In this document: positions 10,964-20,136 of the stretch, piece by piece
Position numbering within the stretch: position 1 is the stretch's first letter
Layout of the letters: every line of letters starts with the position of its first letter
Assembly (NCBI GenBank): GCA_946545645.1
Contig: CAMNNQ010000195.1
Coordinates: forward strand, 17,133 to 81,132
Origin: an uncultured Clostridia bacterium
GTDB lineage: Bacteria; Bacillota; Clostridia; Oscillospirales; Ruminococcaceae
Direction: 5' to 3'
Length of the DNA stretch: 64,000 nt
The notes under the pieces: generated by a model
Databases searched by the model: none
Seen by the model: the letters and a program-made list of their open reading frames with translations, nothing else
What the model was told of the DNA's origin: nothing
Program-made: the position numbers and the translations under genes

Positions 10964-10985
10964 CGGCCCGGAGCGGTGCTATAAT
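10957..10985 (+). promoter_or_regulatory. Sigma-70-type promoter of bioYBDA
   Basis: TTGACA (10957-10962), 17-bp spacer, TATAAT (10980-10985); -35 lies in right BirA half-site. Confidence 0.85.
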
Positions 10986-10990
10986 ACTGA

Positions 10991-11566
10991 ATGGAGGAAG
11001 TGATAAATATCAACAATGCAAACAAAACAAGAGACATGGCAATGACTGCGATGTTTACCGCACTGATAACCGCAGGGGCATATATCCGTATCCCTGTACC
11101 TGTCTGCCCCTTCACGCTGCAATTCCTGTTTACCACCCTAGCGGGGCTGATACTCGGGAAGAACAGGGGAGCTGCCGCATCGGCTCTGTATGTCGTTCTC
11201 GGACTGGCAGGGCTCCCTGTTTTTACAGGCGGCGGAGGATTGACGTATGTGCTTCAACCGACATTCGGCTATCTTATCGGATTTATAGCGGGCTCATACA
11301 TCACCGGAGCGATCGCCCGCAGCGGAAAGGCAGATACCAGGCGGCTGCTTATGGGCTGCTTTGCGGGGCTTGCGGTGGTTTACGCGCTGGGAATGATCTA
11401 TTACTATGTGATAAGTGCGGTCTATCTTAACGAGCCTGTCGGTATAGGCGCTTTGTTCCTGTACTGCTTTGTGCTGGCAGTCCCGGGGGATATTGCCCTC
11501 TGCTTACTGTCTGCGGCTCTGGCAAAACGGCTCATGCCTGTAATTCACTCGAAAGGGACAGTATAA
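10991..11566 (+). CDS. bioY: Biotin transporter S component BioY (start uncertain)
   Basis: TAMFTALITAGAYIRIPVPVCPFTLQFLFTTLAGLILGKNRGAAASALYVVLGLAGLPVFTGGGGLTYVLQPTFGYLIGFIAGSYITG. Confidence 0.95.
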   Translation: MEEVININNANKTRDMAMTAMFTALITAGAYIRIPVPVCPFTLQFLFTTLAGLILGKNRGAAASALYVVLGLAGLPVFTGGGGLTYVLQPTFGYLIGFIAGSYITGAIARSGKADTRRLLMGCFAGLAVVYALGMIYYYVISAVYLNEPVGIGALFLYCFVLAVPGDIALCLLSAALAKRLMPVIHSKGTV

Positions 11567-12549
11567 TGGAGATAAGGGAGATCACCGAAGAGATAATAAA
11601 CGGCAGAAGGCTGACAAGAGAGGACGACCTGAGCTTTCTCCTGACCGTCGGGCAGGAGGAGCTAATGGGATGTGCGGACAAGCTGAGGAGACATTTCAGC
11701 GGGAACAGGGCGAACCTTTGCAGCATCATCAACGGAAGGAGCGGGCGCTGCCCGGAGGACTGCAAATTCTGTGCGCAGTCGGCGCGGCACTGCACAGGCA
11801 TCGAAGAATACGGCTTTCTCGATAAACAGAGGATATCGGCGGAATGCCGCCATAATGAGGAGCAGGGCGTTCACCGCTTTGCGATAGTTACGGCGGGGCG
11901 GAAGCTCAGCGGGGAAGAGTTCGATAAGGCTCTGGATACATACCGTACTCTCGCCCGGGAGAGCAAAGTGGGGCTGTGCGCTTCATTCGGGCTGCTTGAA
12001 GAAGAGCAGTTTGCCTTGCTGCGTCAGGCAGGAGTTTCAAGGTATCATGCGAATATCGAGACTTCGAGAGCGAATTTCAGGAACATCTGCACGACACATA
12101 CCTTTGAGGATAAGCTGGAATGTATCCGCAGAGCCAAGGCCGCAGGGCTTGAAGTATGCTCGGGAGGCATCATAGGCATGGGTGAAAGCTGGGAGGACCG
12201 CATCGACATGGCTCTGACACTCAGCGAGCTGGGCGTGAGCTCCGTACCGATAAACGCTCTGATACCCATCAAGGGCACGCCTCTGGAAGACCTGGAGCGT
12301 ATCACCGAGGCGGATATACTCAGAACTGTCGCTGTGTTCCGCTTTATTGTCCCCGAAGCGGACATTCGCCTTGCCGCCGGGAGAAACCTTATGTCTAACT
12401 GCGGCGAGCGTGCTTTCCTTGCGGGAGCAAATTCAGCTATTACCGGGGATATGCTTACGACCTCCGGCAACCGCATCCGGGAGGATATAGCTATGTTGGA
12501 AAAGATAGGCTATCAAACCTATCACACAGGGAGGGATAACGATGGCTGA
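11566..12549 (+). CDS. bioB: Biotin synthase
   Basis: NGRSGRCPEDCKFCAQSA radical-SAM CxxxCxxC; HANIETSRANF; ICSGGIIGMGE-like motif. Confidence 0.97.
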   Translation: MEIREITEEIINGRRLTREDDLSFLLTVGQEELMGCADKLRRHFSGNRANLCSIINGRSGRCPEDCKFCAQSARHCTGIEEYGFLDKQRISAECRHNEEQGVHRFAIVTAGRKLSGEEFDKALDTYRTLARESKVGLCASFGLLEEEQFALLRQAGVSRYHANIETSRANFRNICTTHTFEDKLECIRRAKAAGLEVCSGGIIGMGESWEDRIDMALTLSELGVSSVPINALIPIKGTPLEDLERITEADILRTVAVFRFIVPEADIRLAAGRNLMSNCGERAFLAGANSAITGDMLTTSGNRIREDIAMLEKIGYQTYHTGRDNDG

Positions 12550-13240
12550 GGGTCTGTTCGTTACCGGGACAGGAACGGACATAGGGAAGACCTATGTTAC
12601 GGCTCTGCTGGTCAGGAAGCTCCGCAAAGCGGGCTTTGATACAGCCTATTTCAAGGCGGCTGTCAGCGGGAACGAAAGGGATAAAAGCGGCAGGCTCATA
12701 CCGGGGGATGCTGCCTATGTAAAGAGAATATCCGGCACAGATCAGCCGCTGGAAACGATGTGCCCTTATGTTTACGAGGCTGCGGTGTCTCCACACCTCG
12801 CCGCAAGGAAAGAGGGCAGCCCTGTGGAGCTGAGCGTTGTTAAGGCGCAGTATGAAAAGCTCTGCGGAGAATACGGATATGTCATCTGCGAGGGCAGCGG
12901 CGGTATCGTCTGCCCCATCCGCTATGATGAGGAAAAGATAATGCTGGAGGATATCATCAAAGCTCTCGGCCTCCCGACGGTCGTAACGGCAGACGCAGGC
13001 CTCGGGACGATAAACAGCGTGGTGCTTACCTGCGAATATATGAAAGCACACGGTCTGGATATCCGGGGGCTGATACTCAACAACTTTCACAAGGGCGATA
13101 TAATGGAGGAGGACAACAAGCTGATGTGCGAGAAGCTGACAGGGATACCTGTTATCGCCTGTGTCGGTGAGAACGATACCGATATAGATATTTCGGCAGA
13201 TGTACTCAGAAGCATCTGCGGCAGAGGAGGAAAACAATGA
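12542..13240 (+). CDS. bioD: Dethiobiotin synthetase
   Basis: FVTGTGTDIGKTYVTALL P-loop; ICEGSGGI; VTADAGLGTINS. Confidence 0.95.
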   Translation: MAEGLFVTGTGTDIGKTYVTALLVRKLRKAGFDTAYFKAAVSGNERDKSGRLIPGDAAYVKRISGTDQPLETMCPYVYEAAVSPHLAARKEGSPVELSVVKAQYEKLCGEYGYVICEGSGGIVCPIRYDEEKIMLEDIIKALGLPTVVTADAGLGTINSVVLTCEYMKAHGLDIRGLILNNFHKGDIMEEDNKLMCEKLTGIPVIACVGENDTDIDISADVLRSICGRGGKQ

Positions 13241-14436
13241 TCTGGTATCCGTACGCTCAAATGAAAACACTGGATGCCCCCATAAAGATAGCCAGCGCAA
13301 AGGGGGTGCATCTTTACACAGAGGACGGTCACGATCTGATCGACTCGGTGTCTTCCTGGTGGAGCGTGATACACGGCTACGGCCACCCGGAGATAAATGC
13401 CGCTGTCAGGGAGCAGCTCGACAAATTTGCTCACGTTATGCTGGGCGGCCTGACACACGAGCCTGTTCAGAAGCTCTCCGACAAGCTGGCGGAATGGCTG
13501 CCGGGAGACCTTGACTACTGCTTCTTCTCCGATTCGGGAAGTGTGGCGGTCGAAGTCGCATTGAAAATGGCTTTGCAGTTCAACACCAACCGGGGCTCCC
13601 GAAGGGATACGATCCTTGCTCTCGAACACGCCTATCACGGAGACACCTTCAAGGCTATGGAGGTCGGGGACGATGAGGATTATCATTTCGCCTTCGGAGT
13701 CAACAGTGAGAAAAAGCGGGGAGTTGTCCATATACCAACCGAGATCCCGGCGCTTGAAAAAGCCTTTGCGGAATACGGAGAACGTCTGACCTGTTTCATA
13801 GTCGAGCCTCTGCTTCAGGGCGCGGGGGGAATGAGGATGTACGGTGTCAGCTTCCTTGAAAGAGCAAGGCAGCTCTGCGATCAGTATGATGTGCTGCTGA
13901 TCTTTGATGAGGTCGCAACAGGCTTCGGACGTACAGGCAACCGCTTTGTGGCTGATCTTGTCCTGCCGGACATACTTGTTCTGGGAAAGGCTCTGACAGG
14001 CGGGTATATCGGTCACGCTGTGACAGTAGCGAACCGCAGGGTATGGGAGGGCTTCTGGAGCGACGACCCTGCTCATGCCTTTATGCACGGCCCGACATTT
14101 ATGGGCAACGCCCTCGCCTGCTGCGCAGCTCTCAAATCCATCGAGCTTTTCGAGCGGGAGGATTATATCTCGAAGATACGCCGAATAGAGGAGATAACCC
14201 GCCGAGAGATGGCAGGCTTCTCTGACCCTCGCATCAAGGAAGTCCGCATCATGGGCGGCTGTGTCTGCATAGAGGTATATGACGGCAGAGTGCTTGAAGG
14301 CTTCAGAAAATTCGCATACGAACACGGAGTATTCAGCAGGACTTTCCTGAAATATATGTATGCTATGGTCCCCTATGTGATAAGCGAGCAGGAGCTGGTC
14401 AAGGTGCTTGATACAATGAAAGCGTGGTTTGCATAA
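13237..14436 (+). CDS. bioA: Adenosylmethionine-8-amino-7-oxononanoate aminotransferase
   Basis: MIWYPYAQMKT; FFSDSGSVAVEVALKMA; IFDEVATGFGRTG; VLGKALTGGYI. Confidence 0.97.
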   Translation: MIWYPYAQMKTLDAPIKIASAKGVHLYTEDGHDLIDSVSSWWSVIHGYGHPEINAAVREQLDKFAHVMLGGLTHEPVQKLSDKLAEWLPGDLDYCFFSDSGSVAVEVALKMALQFNTNRGSRRDTILALEHAYHGDTFKAMEVGDDEDYHFAFGVNSEKKRGVVHIPTEIPALEKAFAEYGERLTCFIVEPLLQGAGGMRMYGVSFLERARQLCDQYDVLLIFDEVATGFGRTGNRFVADLVLPDILVLGKALTGGYIGHAVTVANRRVWEGFWSDDPAHAFMHGPTFMGNALACCAALKSIELFEREDYISKIRRIEEITRREMAGFSDPRIKEVRIMGGCVCIEVYDGRVLEGFRKFAYEHGVFSRTFLKYMYAMVPYVISEQELVKVLDTMKAWFA

Positions 14437-14483
14437 CAGACCGGGCGGGGAGATGTGCTGCCCGGTCAAAGATATGAAAGAGA

Positions 14484-14510
14484 AAAGGCAGCCGTAAGGC
14501 TGCCTTTAAG
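14484..14510. terminator. Terminator after bioA
   Basis: aaaGGCAGCCgtaaGGCTGCCttta. Confidence 0.75.
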
Positions 14511-14576
14511 TATGTTGTATCCATCATCCGAAACAGATCGCTTCATTGCTGTTTTTATTTTGTTCGGTAGTTTGAA

Positions 14577-14606
14577 AAAGCGGCGGGGAGTTCCCGCCGC
14601 TTTTAT
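14577..14606. terminator. Terminator for the minus-strand operon
   Basis: aaAGCGGCGGGgagttCCCGCCGCTttt. Confidence 0.75.
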
Positions 14607-14634
14607 CTGTAATTTCAGAGAGCGCCGTTAAGCA

Positions 14635-15390
14635 CTATTTCAGCTTGTTGTAGTCGTCGTCCGAAACAGCCTCGCACCATTCCGTTCTGCTGTCCTCGCC
14701 CTGTATCTCGACTGCAAGATGAGCGAACCAACTGTCCTTGGCAGCGCCGTGCCAGTGCTTGACTTCGGCGGGGATATTGACAACATCTCCTGGGCGGAGC
14801 TCTCTGGCTTCCTTGCCCCATTCCTGATACCAGCCGCGTCCGCCGATACAGATGAGCATCTGACCGCCGCCGCTTTTTGCGTGATGTATATGCCAGTTGT
14901 TGCGGCAGGATGGCTCAAAGGTCACGTTGAAGATCGGTATCTGCTCCGAGGAGACCGGCGCAAGATAGCTCTGGCCTGTAAAGAATTTGCCGTAGGGATT
15001 GGGCTCGCCTATGGGGAACATTATCTCGTTCTGGAACCTTTCCTTTTCGGAAAGAGCCGGAGCGCTGTCTGCATAGACCTCCTTGGCGATACCGAATACC
15101 GCCCAGGCATGAGGCCAGCCGGCATAGAAGGCTGTGTGGGTTATGACCGCAGCCATTTCCTTCTGCGAAACGCCGTGATTTTTGGCGTTCTGGATGTGGT
15201 AGCGGATGGAACTGTCTGTCACGCCCTGCGACATAAGAGCGACTACTGTGATGATACTGCGGGTCTTCAGGTCGATATCTGTGTTGTTCCAGTTCTCTCC
15301 GAAGAGGATATCATCGTTGAAGCGGGCAAAATCGGGAGCGAACTCTCCGAGCTGAGCTCTGCCAGCTGTCTGCACTATTTTTTCAGCCAT
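14635..15390 (-). CDS. Carboxymuconolactone decarboxylase domain fused to cupin
   Basis: N-terminal CMD (RSIITVVALMSQGVTDSSIRYHIQNAKNHGVSQKEMAAVITHTAFYAGWPHAW); C-terminal cupin (WHIHHAKSGGGQMLICIGGRGWYQEWGKEARELRPGDVVNIPAEVKHWHGA). Confidence 0.9.
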   Translation of the reverse strand: MAEKIVQTAGRAQLGEFAPDFARFNDDILFGENWNNTDIDLKTRSIITVVALMSQGVTDSSIRYHIQNAKNHGVSQKEMAAVITHTAFYAGWPHAWAVFGIAKEVYADSAPALSEKERFQNEIMFPIGEPNPYGKFFTGQSYLAPVSSEQIPIFNVTFEPSCRNNWHIHHAKSGGGQMLICIGGRGWYQEWGKEARELRPGDVVNIPAEVKHWHGAAKDSWFAHLAVEIQGEDSRTEWCEAVSDDDYNKLK

Positions 15391-15398
15391 TGTGATAC

Positions 15399-15743
15399 CT
15401 ACTTTCTTATAAAATGTTCGTCTTTTTCGGGCAGACCGCCCTCATCGCTGACATAACGCTCCACTGTCATGTGGAGATCGTATTTTTCGCGGAGCTCTGC
15501 GATCTTCTGCATCATAGGCGATGCGTGGTGGCGGTCTATTGCAGACTGATCTGTCCATTCGTCTATCAGCAGAACAGTCTCGGGATCGTCAAGGGAAACA
15601 TAATACTCATACCGCAGATTTCCGTCCTCGCTGCGTATGGCTCCGACCGTTCCGCCGGAAGTCATTTCCTCTGCGAAGGCTCTTGCGGAGCCGTTTCTGC
15701 CGGTATATCTGAGATTAACGGTAATACTCATCCTGCACCTCAC
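15399..15743 (-). CDS. Antibiotic biosynthesis monooxygenase (ABM) family quinol monooxygenase
   Basis: MSITVNLRYTGRNGSARAFAEEMTSGGTVGAIRSEDGNLRYEYYVSLDDPETVLLIDEWTDQSAIDRHHASPMMQKI. Confidence 0.85.
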   Translation of the reverse strand: MRCRMSITVNLRYTGRNGSARAFAEEMTSGGTVGAIRSEDGNLRYEYYVSLDDPETVLLIDEWTDQSAIDRHHASPMMQKIAELREKYDLHMTVERYVSDEGGLPEKDEHFIRK

Positions 15744-15772
15744 ATTTACAGCCGCTGAGCGGCAGTATTTTG

Positions 15773-16315
15773 TCAGACATTTCTGCCAAGCTCATAGGCT
15801 GCGTTCATGTAAGACCCGTTCTTTTCCGCATCTGCCGGATCGCCCAGACCTCCGCCGGACAGCACGCTGACGAGCCTTGCTTTCTCAAAGCAGGCGACCC
15901 AGCCCTGCAAGCCGCCCCTGGCTGTATGACAGACCTCCTCGCCGTCCTCGGCGGAGGCGGTTATCAGATAGACATCTCTGAATCTGTAATCCGAGGGATA
16001 AAGGGGATTGCAGCGGTCGAGCAAGGTCTTGAGCTGGCCGCAAAGCTCATAGTAATAGATCGGATTTGCAAAGATCAGCACATCGGCATTGCCGACTTTC
16101 TCACATATCTCCGAAGCATCGTCCTTGATGACACACTTCATGGTTTTCTGACAGGCAAGGCAGCCCTTGCAGAAATTCAGAGTTTTACCCTTGAGAGTTA
16201 TGAACTCAACATCGTGCCCTGCATCCTCTGCACCCTTTGCTGCCTGCTTTGCCAGTGTTTCGGAATTGCTGCGGTCCCGCAGGCTGGACGATATGACAAG
16301 TACCTTTTTAGCCAT
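15773..16315 (-). CDS. NADPH-dependent FMN reductase / flavodoxin-like
   Basis: KVLVISSSLRDRSNSETLAKQAAKGAEDAGHDVEFITLKGKTLNFCKGCLACQ...DVLIFANPIYYYELCGQLKTLLDR. Confidence 0.9.
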   Translation of the reverse strand: MAKKVLVISSSLRDRSNSETLAKQAAKGAEDAGHDVEFITLKGKTLNFCKGCLACQKTMKCVIKDDASEICEKVGNADVLIFANPIYYYELCGQLKTLLDRCNPLYPSDYRFRDVYLITASAEDGEEVCHTARGGLQGWVACFEKARLVSVLSGGGLGDPADAEKNGSYMNAAYELGRNV

Positions 16316-16326
16316 AGTATTTCTCC

Positions 16327-17325
16327 TTATTTCAGATATTCACGGTAAAACGCTTCCAGCTTGTCAAAGGGGATAGCATCCTTGCCGCCGCCGTCATAGA
16401 GGTCTGTGTGGACGGCATCGGGGATGATGAGCAGCTCCTTGTTGCCGGTATATTTGCTGTCCTTTGTCATAGCGGCATAAGCATCCCTGCTGAAATAGCA
16501 GGAGTGCGCCTTTTCGCCGTGTACGATGAGGACAGCGCTTCTGATCTCGTTTGAGTATGTGTTTATGGGCTGATTCATGAAGGACATACAGCCGATAACG
16601 TTCCAGCCGCCGTTGGAGTTGAGAGAGCGGGGGTGATAGCCTCTCTCGGTCTTGTAGTAGCTGTGGTAGTCCTTTACGAAGAAAGGTGCATCCTCCGGCA
16701 GAGGATCTATAACGCCGCCGCCGAGGGTATACTCGCCGCTCTGATAATCCTTTATGCGCTGCGCATTGAGAGCGGCTTTCTTCTCATAACGCTTTTCTTC
16801 TGTGTTCTCGGAATCGAAATAGCCGTTGGCATTGACACGGGCCATATCATACATAGTAACTGCGGCAGTCGCCTTGATACGGGTATCGAGGGCCGCTGCA
16901 TTTATCGAAAGTCCGCCCCAGCCGCAGATGCCGCAGATGCCGATACGGTCTGCATCCACATTTTCCTGAACGGAGAGGAAGTCAACGGCTGCCTGAAAGT
17001 CCTCGGTGTTGATGTCAGGGGAGGCCATATATCTCGGCTGTCCGCCGCTCTCGCCTGTGAATGAGGGGTCGAAGGCAACGGTCAGAAAGCCGCGCTCTGC
17101 AAGGGTCTGAGCATACAGACCGCTGCACTGCTCCTTGACAGCGCCGAAGGGCCCGCAGACAGCGACAGCAGGGAGCTTTCCTCCGGCATTCTTTGGGATA
17201 TACATATCTGCTGCGAGGGTGATACCGTAGCGGTTGCGGAAGGTCACTTTCCTGTGATCTGTTTTGTCCGATCTCGGAAAGGTCTTGTCCCATTCCTGTG
17301 TCAATGTCAGCATCTCGTTATTCAT
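16327..17325 (-). CDS. Alpha/beta hydrolase (dienelactone-hydrolase/acetyl-xylan-esterase-like)
   Basis: IPKNAGGKLPAVAVCGPFGAVKEQ...GICGICGWGGLSINAAALD; VLIVHGEKAHS; PDAVHTDLYD. Confidence 0.85.
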   Translation of the reverse strand: MNNEMLTLTQEWDKTFPRSDKTDHRKVTFRNRYGITLAADMYIPKNAGGKLPAVAVCGPFGAVKEQCSGLYAQTLAERGFLTVAFDPSFTGESGGQPRYMASPDINTEDFQAAVDFLSVQENVDADRIGICGICGWGGLSINAAALDTRIKATAAVTMYDMARVNANGYFDSENTEEKRYEKKAALNAQRIKDYQSGEYTLGGGVIDPLPEDAPFFVKDYHSYYKTERGYHPRSLNSNGGWNVIGCMSFMNQPINTYSNEIRSAVLIVHGEKAHSCYFSRDAYAAMTKDSKYTGNKELLIIPDAVHTDLYDGGGKDAIPFDKLEAFYREYLK

Positions 17326-17340
17326 AGCGATACCTCCGTT

Positions 17341-17892
17341 TCAATATGACAGCGTTACGGTGATATTTCCCTCACCGAACAGTTCTTTCAGTTCGTCTCC
17401 GCTGATGCCGGCGATGTGCCCCAGCTTTGTATAGCTCCATGAATTCGAGTCATAGAAGATCGTCATCTGATCTCCCTGATAGAGCATTATATCTCCCGCT
17501 TCGGTGGTCACGCTCTCATCCGATCTCGTAAGCGCCCAGGGCAGGCTGCCGACCTTTTCAAATCCTCCGTATTCATGGAGAGAAACGGTGACAGGCTCGG
17601 CTTTCAGCTTCTCCGCAAGCTCTCTTGCAGCGGTGCTGTCGGCAAGCTCTGCGGTAAGCTCTTTGCCGTTTACGGATATTTTCAGTTTCATATCATCATT
17701 CCTTTCGCCGGACGGGAGCGTTTCGGCCACGGAGCTTTCGGCGGTATTATCCGCTGCTCCTGCACCGGTGTTCTGCTGCGATGATACGCTGCTCCCGGAG
17801 CTCCCGCAGGCAGTAAAGAGCGACGCGCAGCCGCATATAGTCAGGATCAGTAACAGTTTTTTCATGGCGCACCCCCGCTTTCCATATTCCAT
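17341..17892 (-). CDS. Lipoprotein with cyclophilin-like fold domain
   Basis: Signal with lipobox LLILTICGCASLFTACG; MKLKISVNGKELTAELADSTAARELAEKL...GDIMLYQGDQMTIFYDSNSWSYTKLGHI. Confidence 0.85.
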   Translation of the reverse strand: MEYGKRGCAMKKLLLILTICGCASLFTACGSSGSSVSSQQNTGAGAADNTAESSVAETLPSGERNDDMKLKISVNGKELTAELADSTAARELAEKLKAEPVTVSLHEYGGFEKVGSLPWALTRSDESVTTEAGDIMLYQGDQMTIFYDSNSWSYTKLGHIAGISGDELKELFGEGNITVTLSY

Positions 17893-18107
17893 ATCAGATT
17901 GTCTATCTTGTCCAGCACAGCCTGTTTCTCGTGAATATTATCCAGCAGCGCTTTACGGGTCTTCCGCAGGATACGCACCTTTTCCGCACAGCAGCAGTTG
18001 TTCTCGCAGTGCCGGAGGAATGACTTTACCTCGCTGTCTGTCATCCCCGAGCTTTTCAGCAGATCTGCCAGTTCATTATCGGTTATTTCGGGTATCGTCA
18101 CCTTCAT
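17862..18107 (-). CDS. MerR C-terminal effector-like protein lacking the DNA-binding domain
   Basis: LLKSSGMTDSEVKSFLRHCENNCCCAEKVRILRKTRKALLDNIHEKQAVLDKIDNLIWNM resembles the MerR dimerization helix region. Confidence 0.55.
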   Translation of the reverse strand: MKVTIPEITDNELADLLKSSGMTDSEVKSFLRHCENNCCCAEKVRILRKTRKALLDNIHEKQAVLDKIDNLIWNMESGGAP

Positions 18108-18331
18108 CTGATCACCTCCGGCAAAAGAAAAAGAGTACAGAGTTTTTGTTCTGTACTCATTATAGCATAGATTTGCTGATATGTAAAATGCTTATATTTA
18201 ATACATTAGTATGCCTGGAACGTATATTTGTATTGGCATTGCTCCGGGCTGAAGTCATACCGGACGGGCTGCTATTTAAGAGATAAGTGACAATAGATAT
18301 TATCAGTATAAACGAAAGGATCTTACAGGTG

Positions 18332-19105
18332 TCATCTAACAGAATAATAATGCAAACAGGGAGAGCATCGATTTGTGATACTCTCCCTGTTTATTTTTTC
18401 GGATAAGGCTTTTTTTCGTAAGTCAGACCCAACAGGTAATCCACCGCAGACCTCACCTATCCTGAGCCCCATTCCGTTTGCCAGGATTATACCAAGGGAT
18501 ATCAGCGAAAAGTCCATTCCTATGTAGAATTTTAGCCTTTCCTGTTCCTGCGGTGTGAGCAGGCGGACTTCTGTCCTTGCAGGCTTTGGGATCACGATCC
18601 CGTCAAGCGGGTTCGGTATATGATAAACTCTCCTCGCATACTTGAACAGCGATTTCATCAGCACGAAAATGTCCGAAATATACCGTGCAGAAAGCCCCGA
18701 GCTGAGCTTGAGATTAATAAGATCATAAAGAGCTTTCGATGTGATCTCATGGCACATAAGACTGCCAAACTGTGGAATTATGTGTTTTTCGATCTTCATT
18801 CTGTAGTTCGCCAGCGTCGAGGGCTTAACTCGGTTGGATATTATCTGAAGCCACTCACGGCACAATTCTCTGACGGAAATCTCCGTTATATCGCCTGCAT
18901 AGCTGTAAGCTATCGCCGCAACCCGTTTATGCAGGGCAGCTTCCTTGGTCTCGCCATAAAATGAGCGATAACCGTGTTTGCCGTCATAGCTGTAGATCCT
19001 TGCCTCCCACCTGCCGTCTTTGCGTTTGTAAACGCCTCTTCCAGTCGTAGTTATTCCTCCGCTCATAAAATAATCAAAAAATGATAGATTTGATATGCTA
19101 AACAA
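18332..19105 (-). pseudogene. Tyrosine integrase, C-terminally truncated
   Basis: GVYKRKDGRWEARIYSYDGKHGYRSFYGETKEAA...WLQIISNRVKPSTLANYRMKIEKHIIPQFG...LTPQEQERLKFYI...GMGLRIGEVCG then ends before HxxR/Y motifs. Confidence 0.85.
18356..18400. terminator. Hairpin/terminator
   Basis: acaGGGAGAGcatcgatttgtgatACTCTCCCtgtttatttttt. Confidence 0.55.
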
Positions 19106-19146
19106 TCCAGTTTGCCGATTTTGATTGATTTATATTCATCTTGCCT

Positions 19147-19175
19147 TGACATCGCCCTGTTCGTGTGATATAATT
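19147..19175 (+). promoter_or_regulatory. Promoter upstream of decayed LicD module
   Basis: TTGACA, 17-bp spacer, TATAAT (ttgacatcgccctgttcgtgtgatataat). Confidence 0.7.
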
Positions 19176-19188
19176 AAAAAGTTAAAAT

Positions 19189-20136
19189 ATGCTTTTAATA
19201 ATGTGCAGACCATTATATCGTATTTTGTCGCAAAATGAATTATTTGGCAATAAAAATTTACCAAAAATTTCAAAAAAGGCGAGGGCCTTTGATGAAGTTT
19301 GTACTAAGCATAATATAAAGTATTTTGTCTATGGTGGAACACTTCTCGGAGCGATCAGGCACGAAGGGTTTATCCCTTGGGACGATGATGAGGATGTTGC
19401 TTTGCTCAGGAAAGATTACAACAAGCTGAGATCTCTTGCGGAGAATGGGGAGTTGTTTCATCATCCTTATTTTTTTCAAGGGCTATTGCAGACTGAGAAA
19501 CAGCGACACTACAGAGATTCCATATGTTGATGTATATGAGAAATGCAATCATGGTATATTTATAGATATTTTTCCGCTAGATGTTCTTCCAAACAGCCCG
19601 AAGGAGATAGACAGATAAAAAGACTTAAAATTGTTAGAACAGCTATGAATTCATACTCAAGATGGTATTCCGGAGTTGGCCCACTGGGAATCTCTAAGGC
19701 AAAAAGAATCGCGTATTATCTTAGCGTTCCTTTGTTTAAGTTACATTTGGTCAATATGAAGAAGCTATACTCACTGTATGAAAAGGTTGCGACCCGATAC
19801 TCAAAGAGTAATTGCAGCAAAAAAGGAAGTGTTGCTGGTACAATGGGTATCAAAAGGTTTGTGTATGACAGAAAAGACTGGAACACAAAGGTGAAATTAA
19901 ATCGTTTTGAAAATCTGCAGGTTCCGATACCAATCACATATTATAAAATACTGACTCATACATACGGAGATTATATGGTTCCTGTGCATGAATCATCGAA
20001 TCATGGGACAACGCTGTTTTCTGCCACTGTACCATATGAAGAGTTCATAAAGGATAATAAACGAATGCTTATGAAAGAACGGTATAAGCTTACCAGCAGT
20101 GGCAAAAAAGAATTAAGTGAAGGATTATACAGATGA
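19189..20136 (+). pseudogene. LicD-family phosphotransferase, frameshifted
   Basis: Three frames together give a protein alignable to the intact LicD at 42112-43038 ([36 protein letters not shown] / [34 protein letters not shown] / HTYGDYMVPVHESSNHGTTLFSATVPYEEF). Confidence 0.9.

Noticed and set aside
12491-13300. 269-aa minus-strand ORF opposite bioD
   Set aside because: Antisense shadow of bioD.
13087-14469. 460-aa minus-strand ORF opposite bioA/bioD
   Set aside because: Antisense shadow of clearly coding bioA; no recognisable protein features.
14719-15456. 245-aa plus-strand ORF opposite the CMD-cupin gene
   Set aside because: Opposite strand encodes clear CMD and cupin motifs.
17504-18286. 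260-aa plus-strand Ser-rich ORF
   Set aside because: Shadow of the cyclophilin-like lipoprotein and MerR-like ORFs.
19147-19175. TGTGATATAAT promoter at 19147 as a member of the same dyad-promoter family
   Set aside because: Only the -10-proximal part matches; left arm is unrelated.
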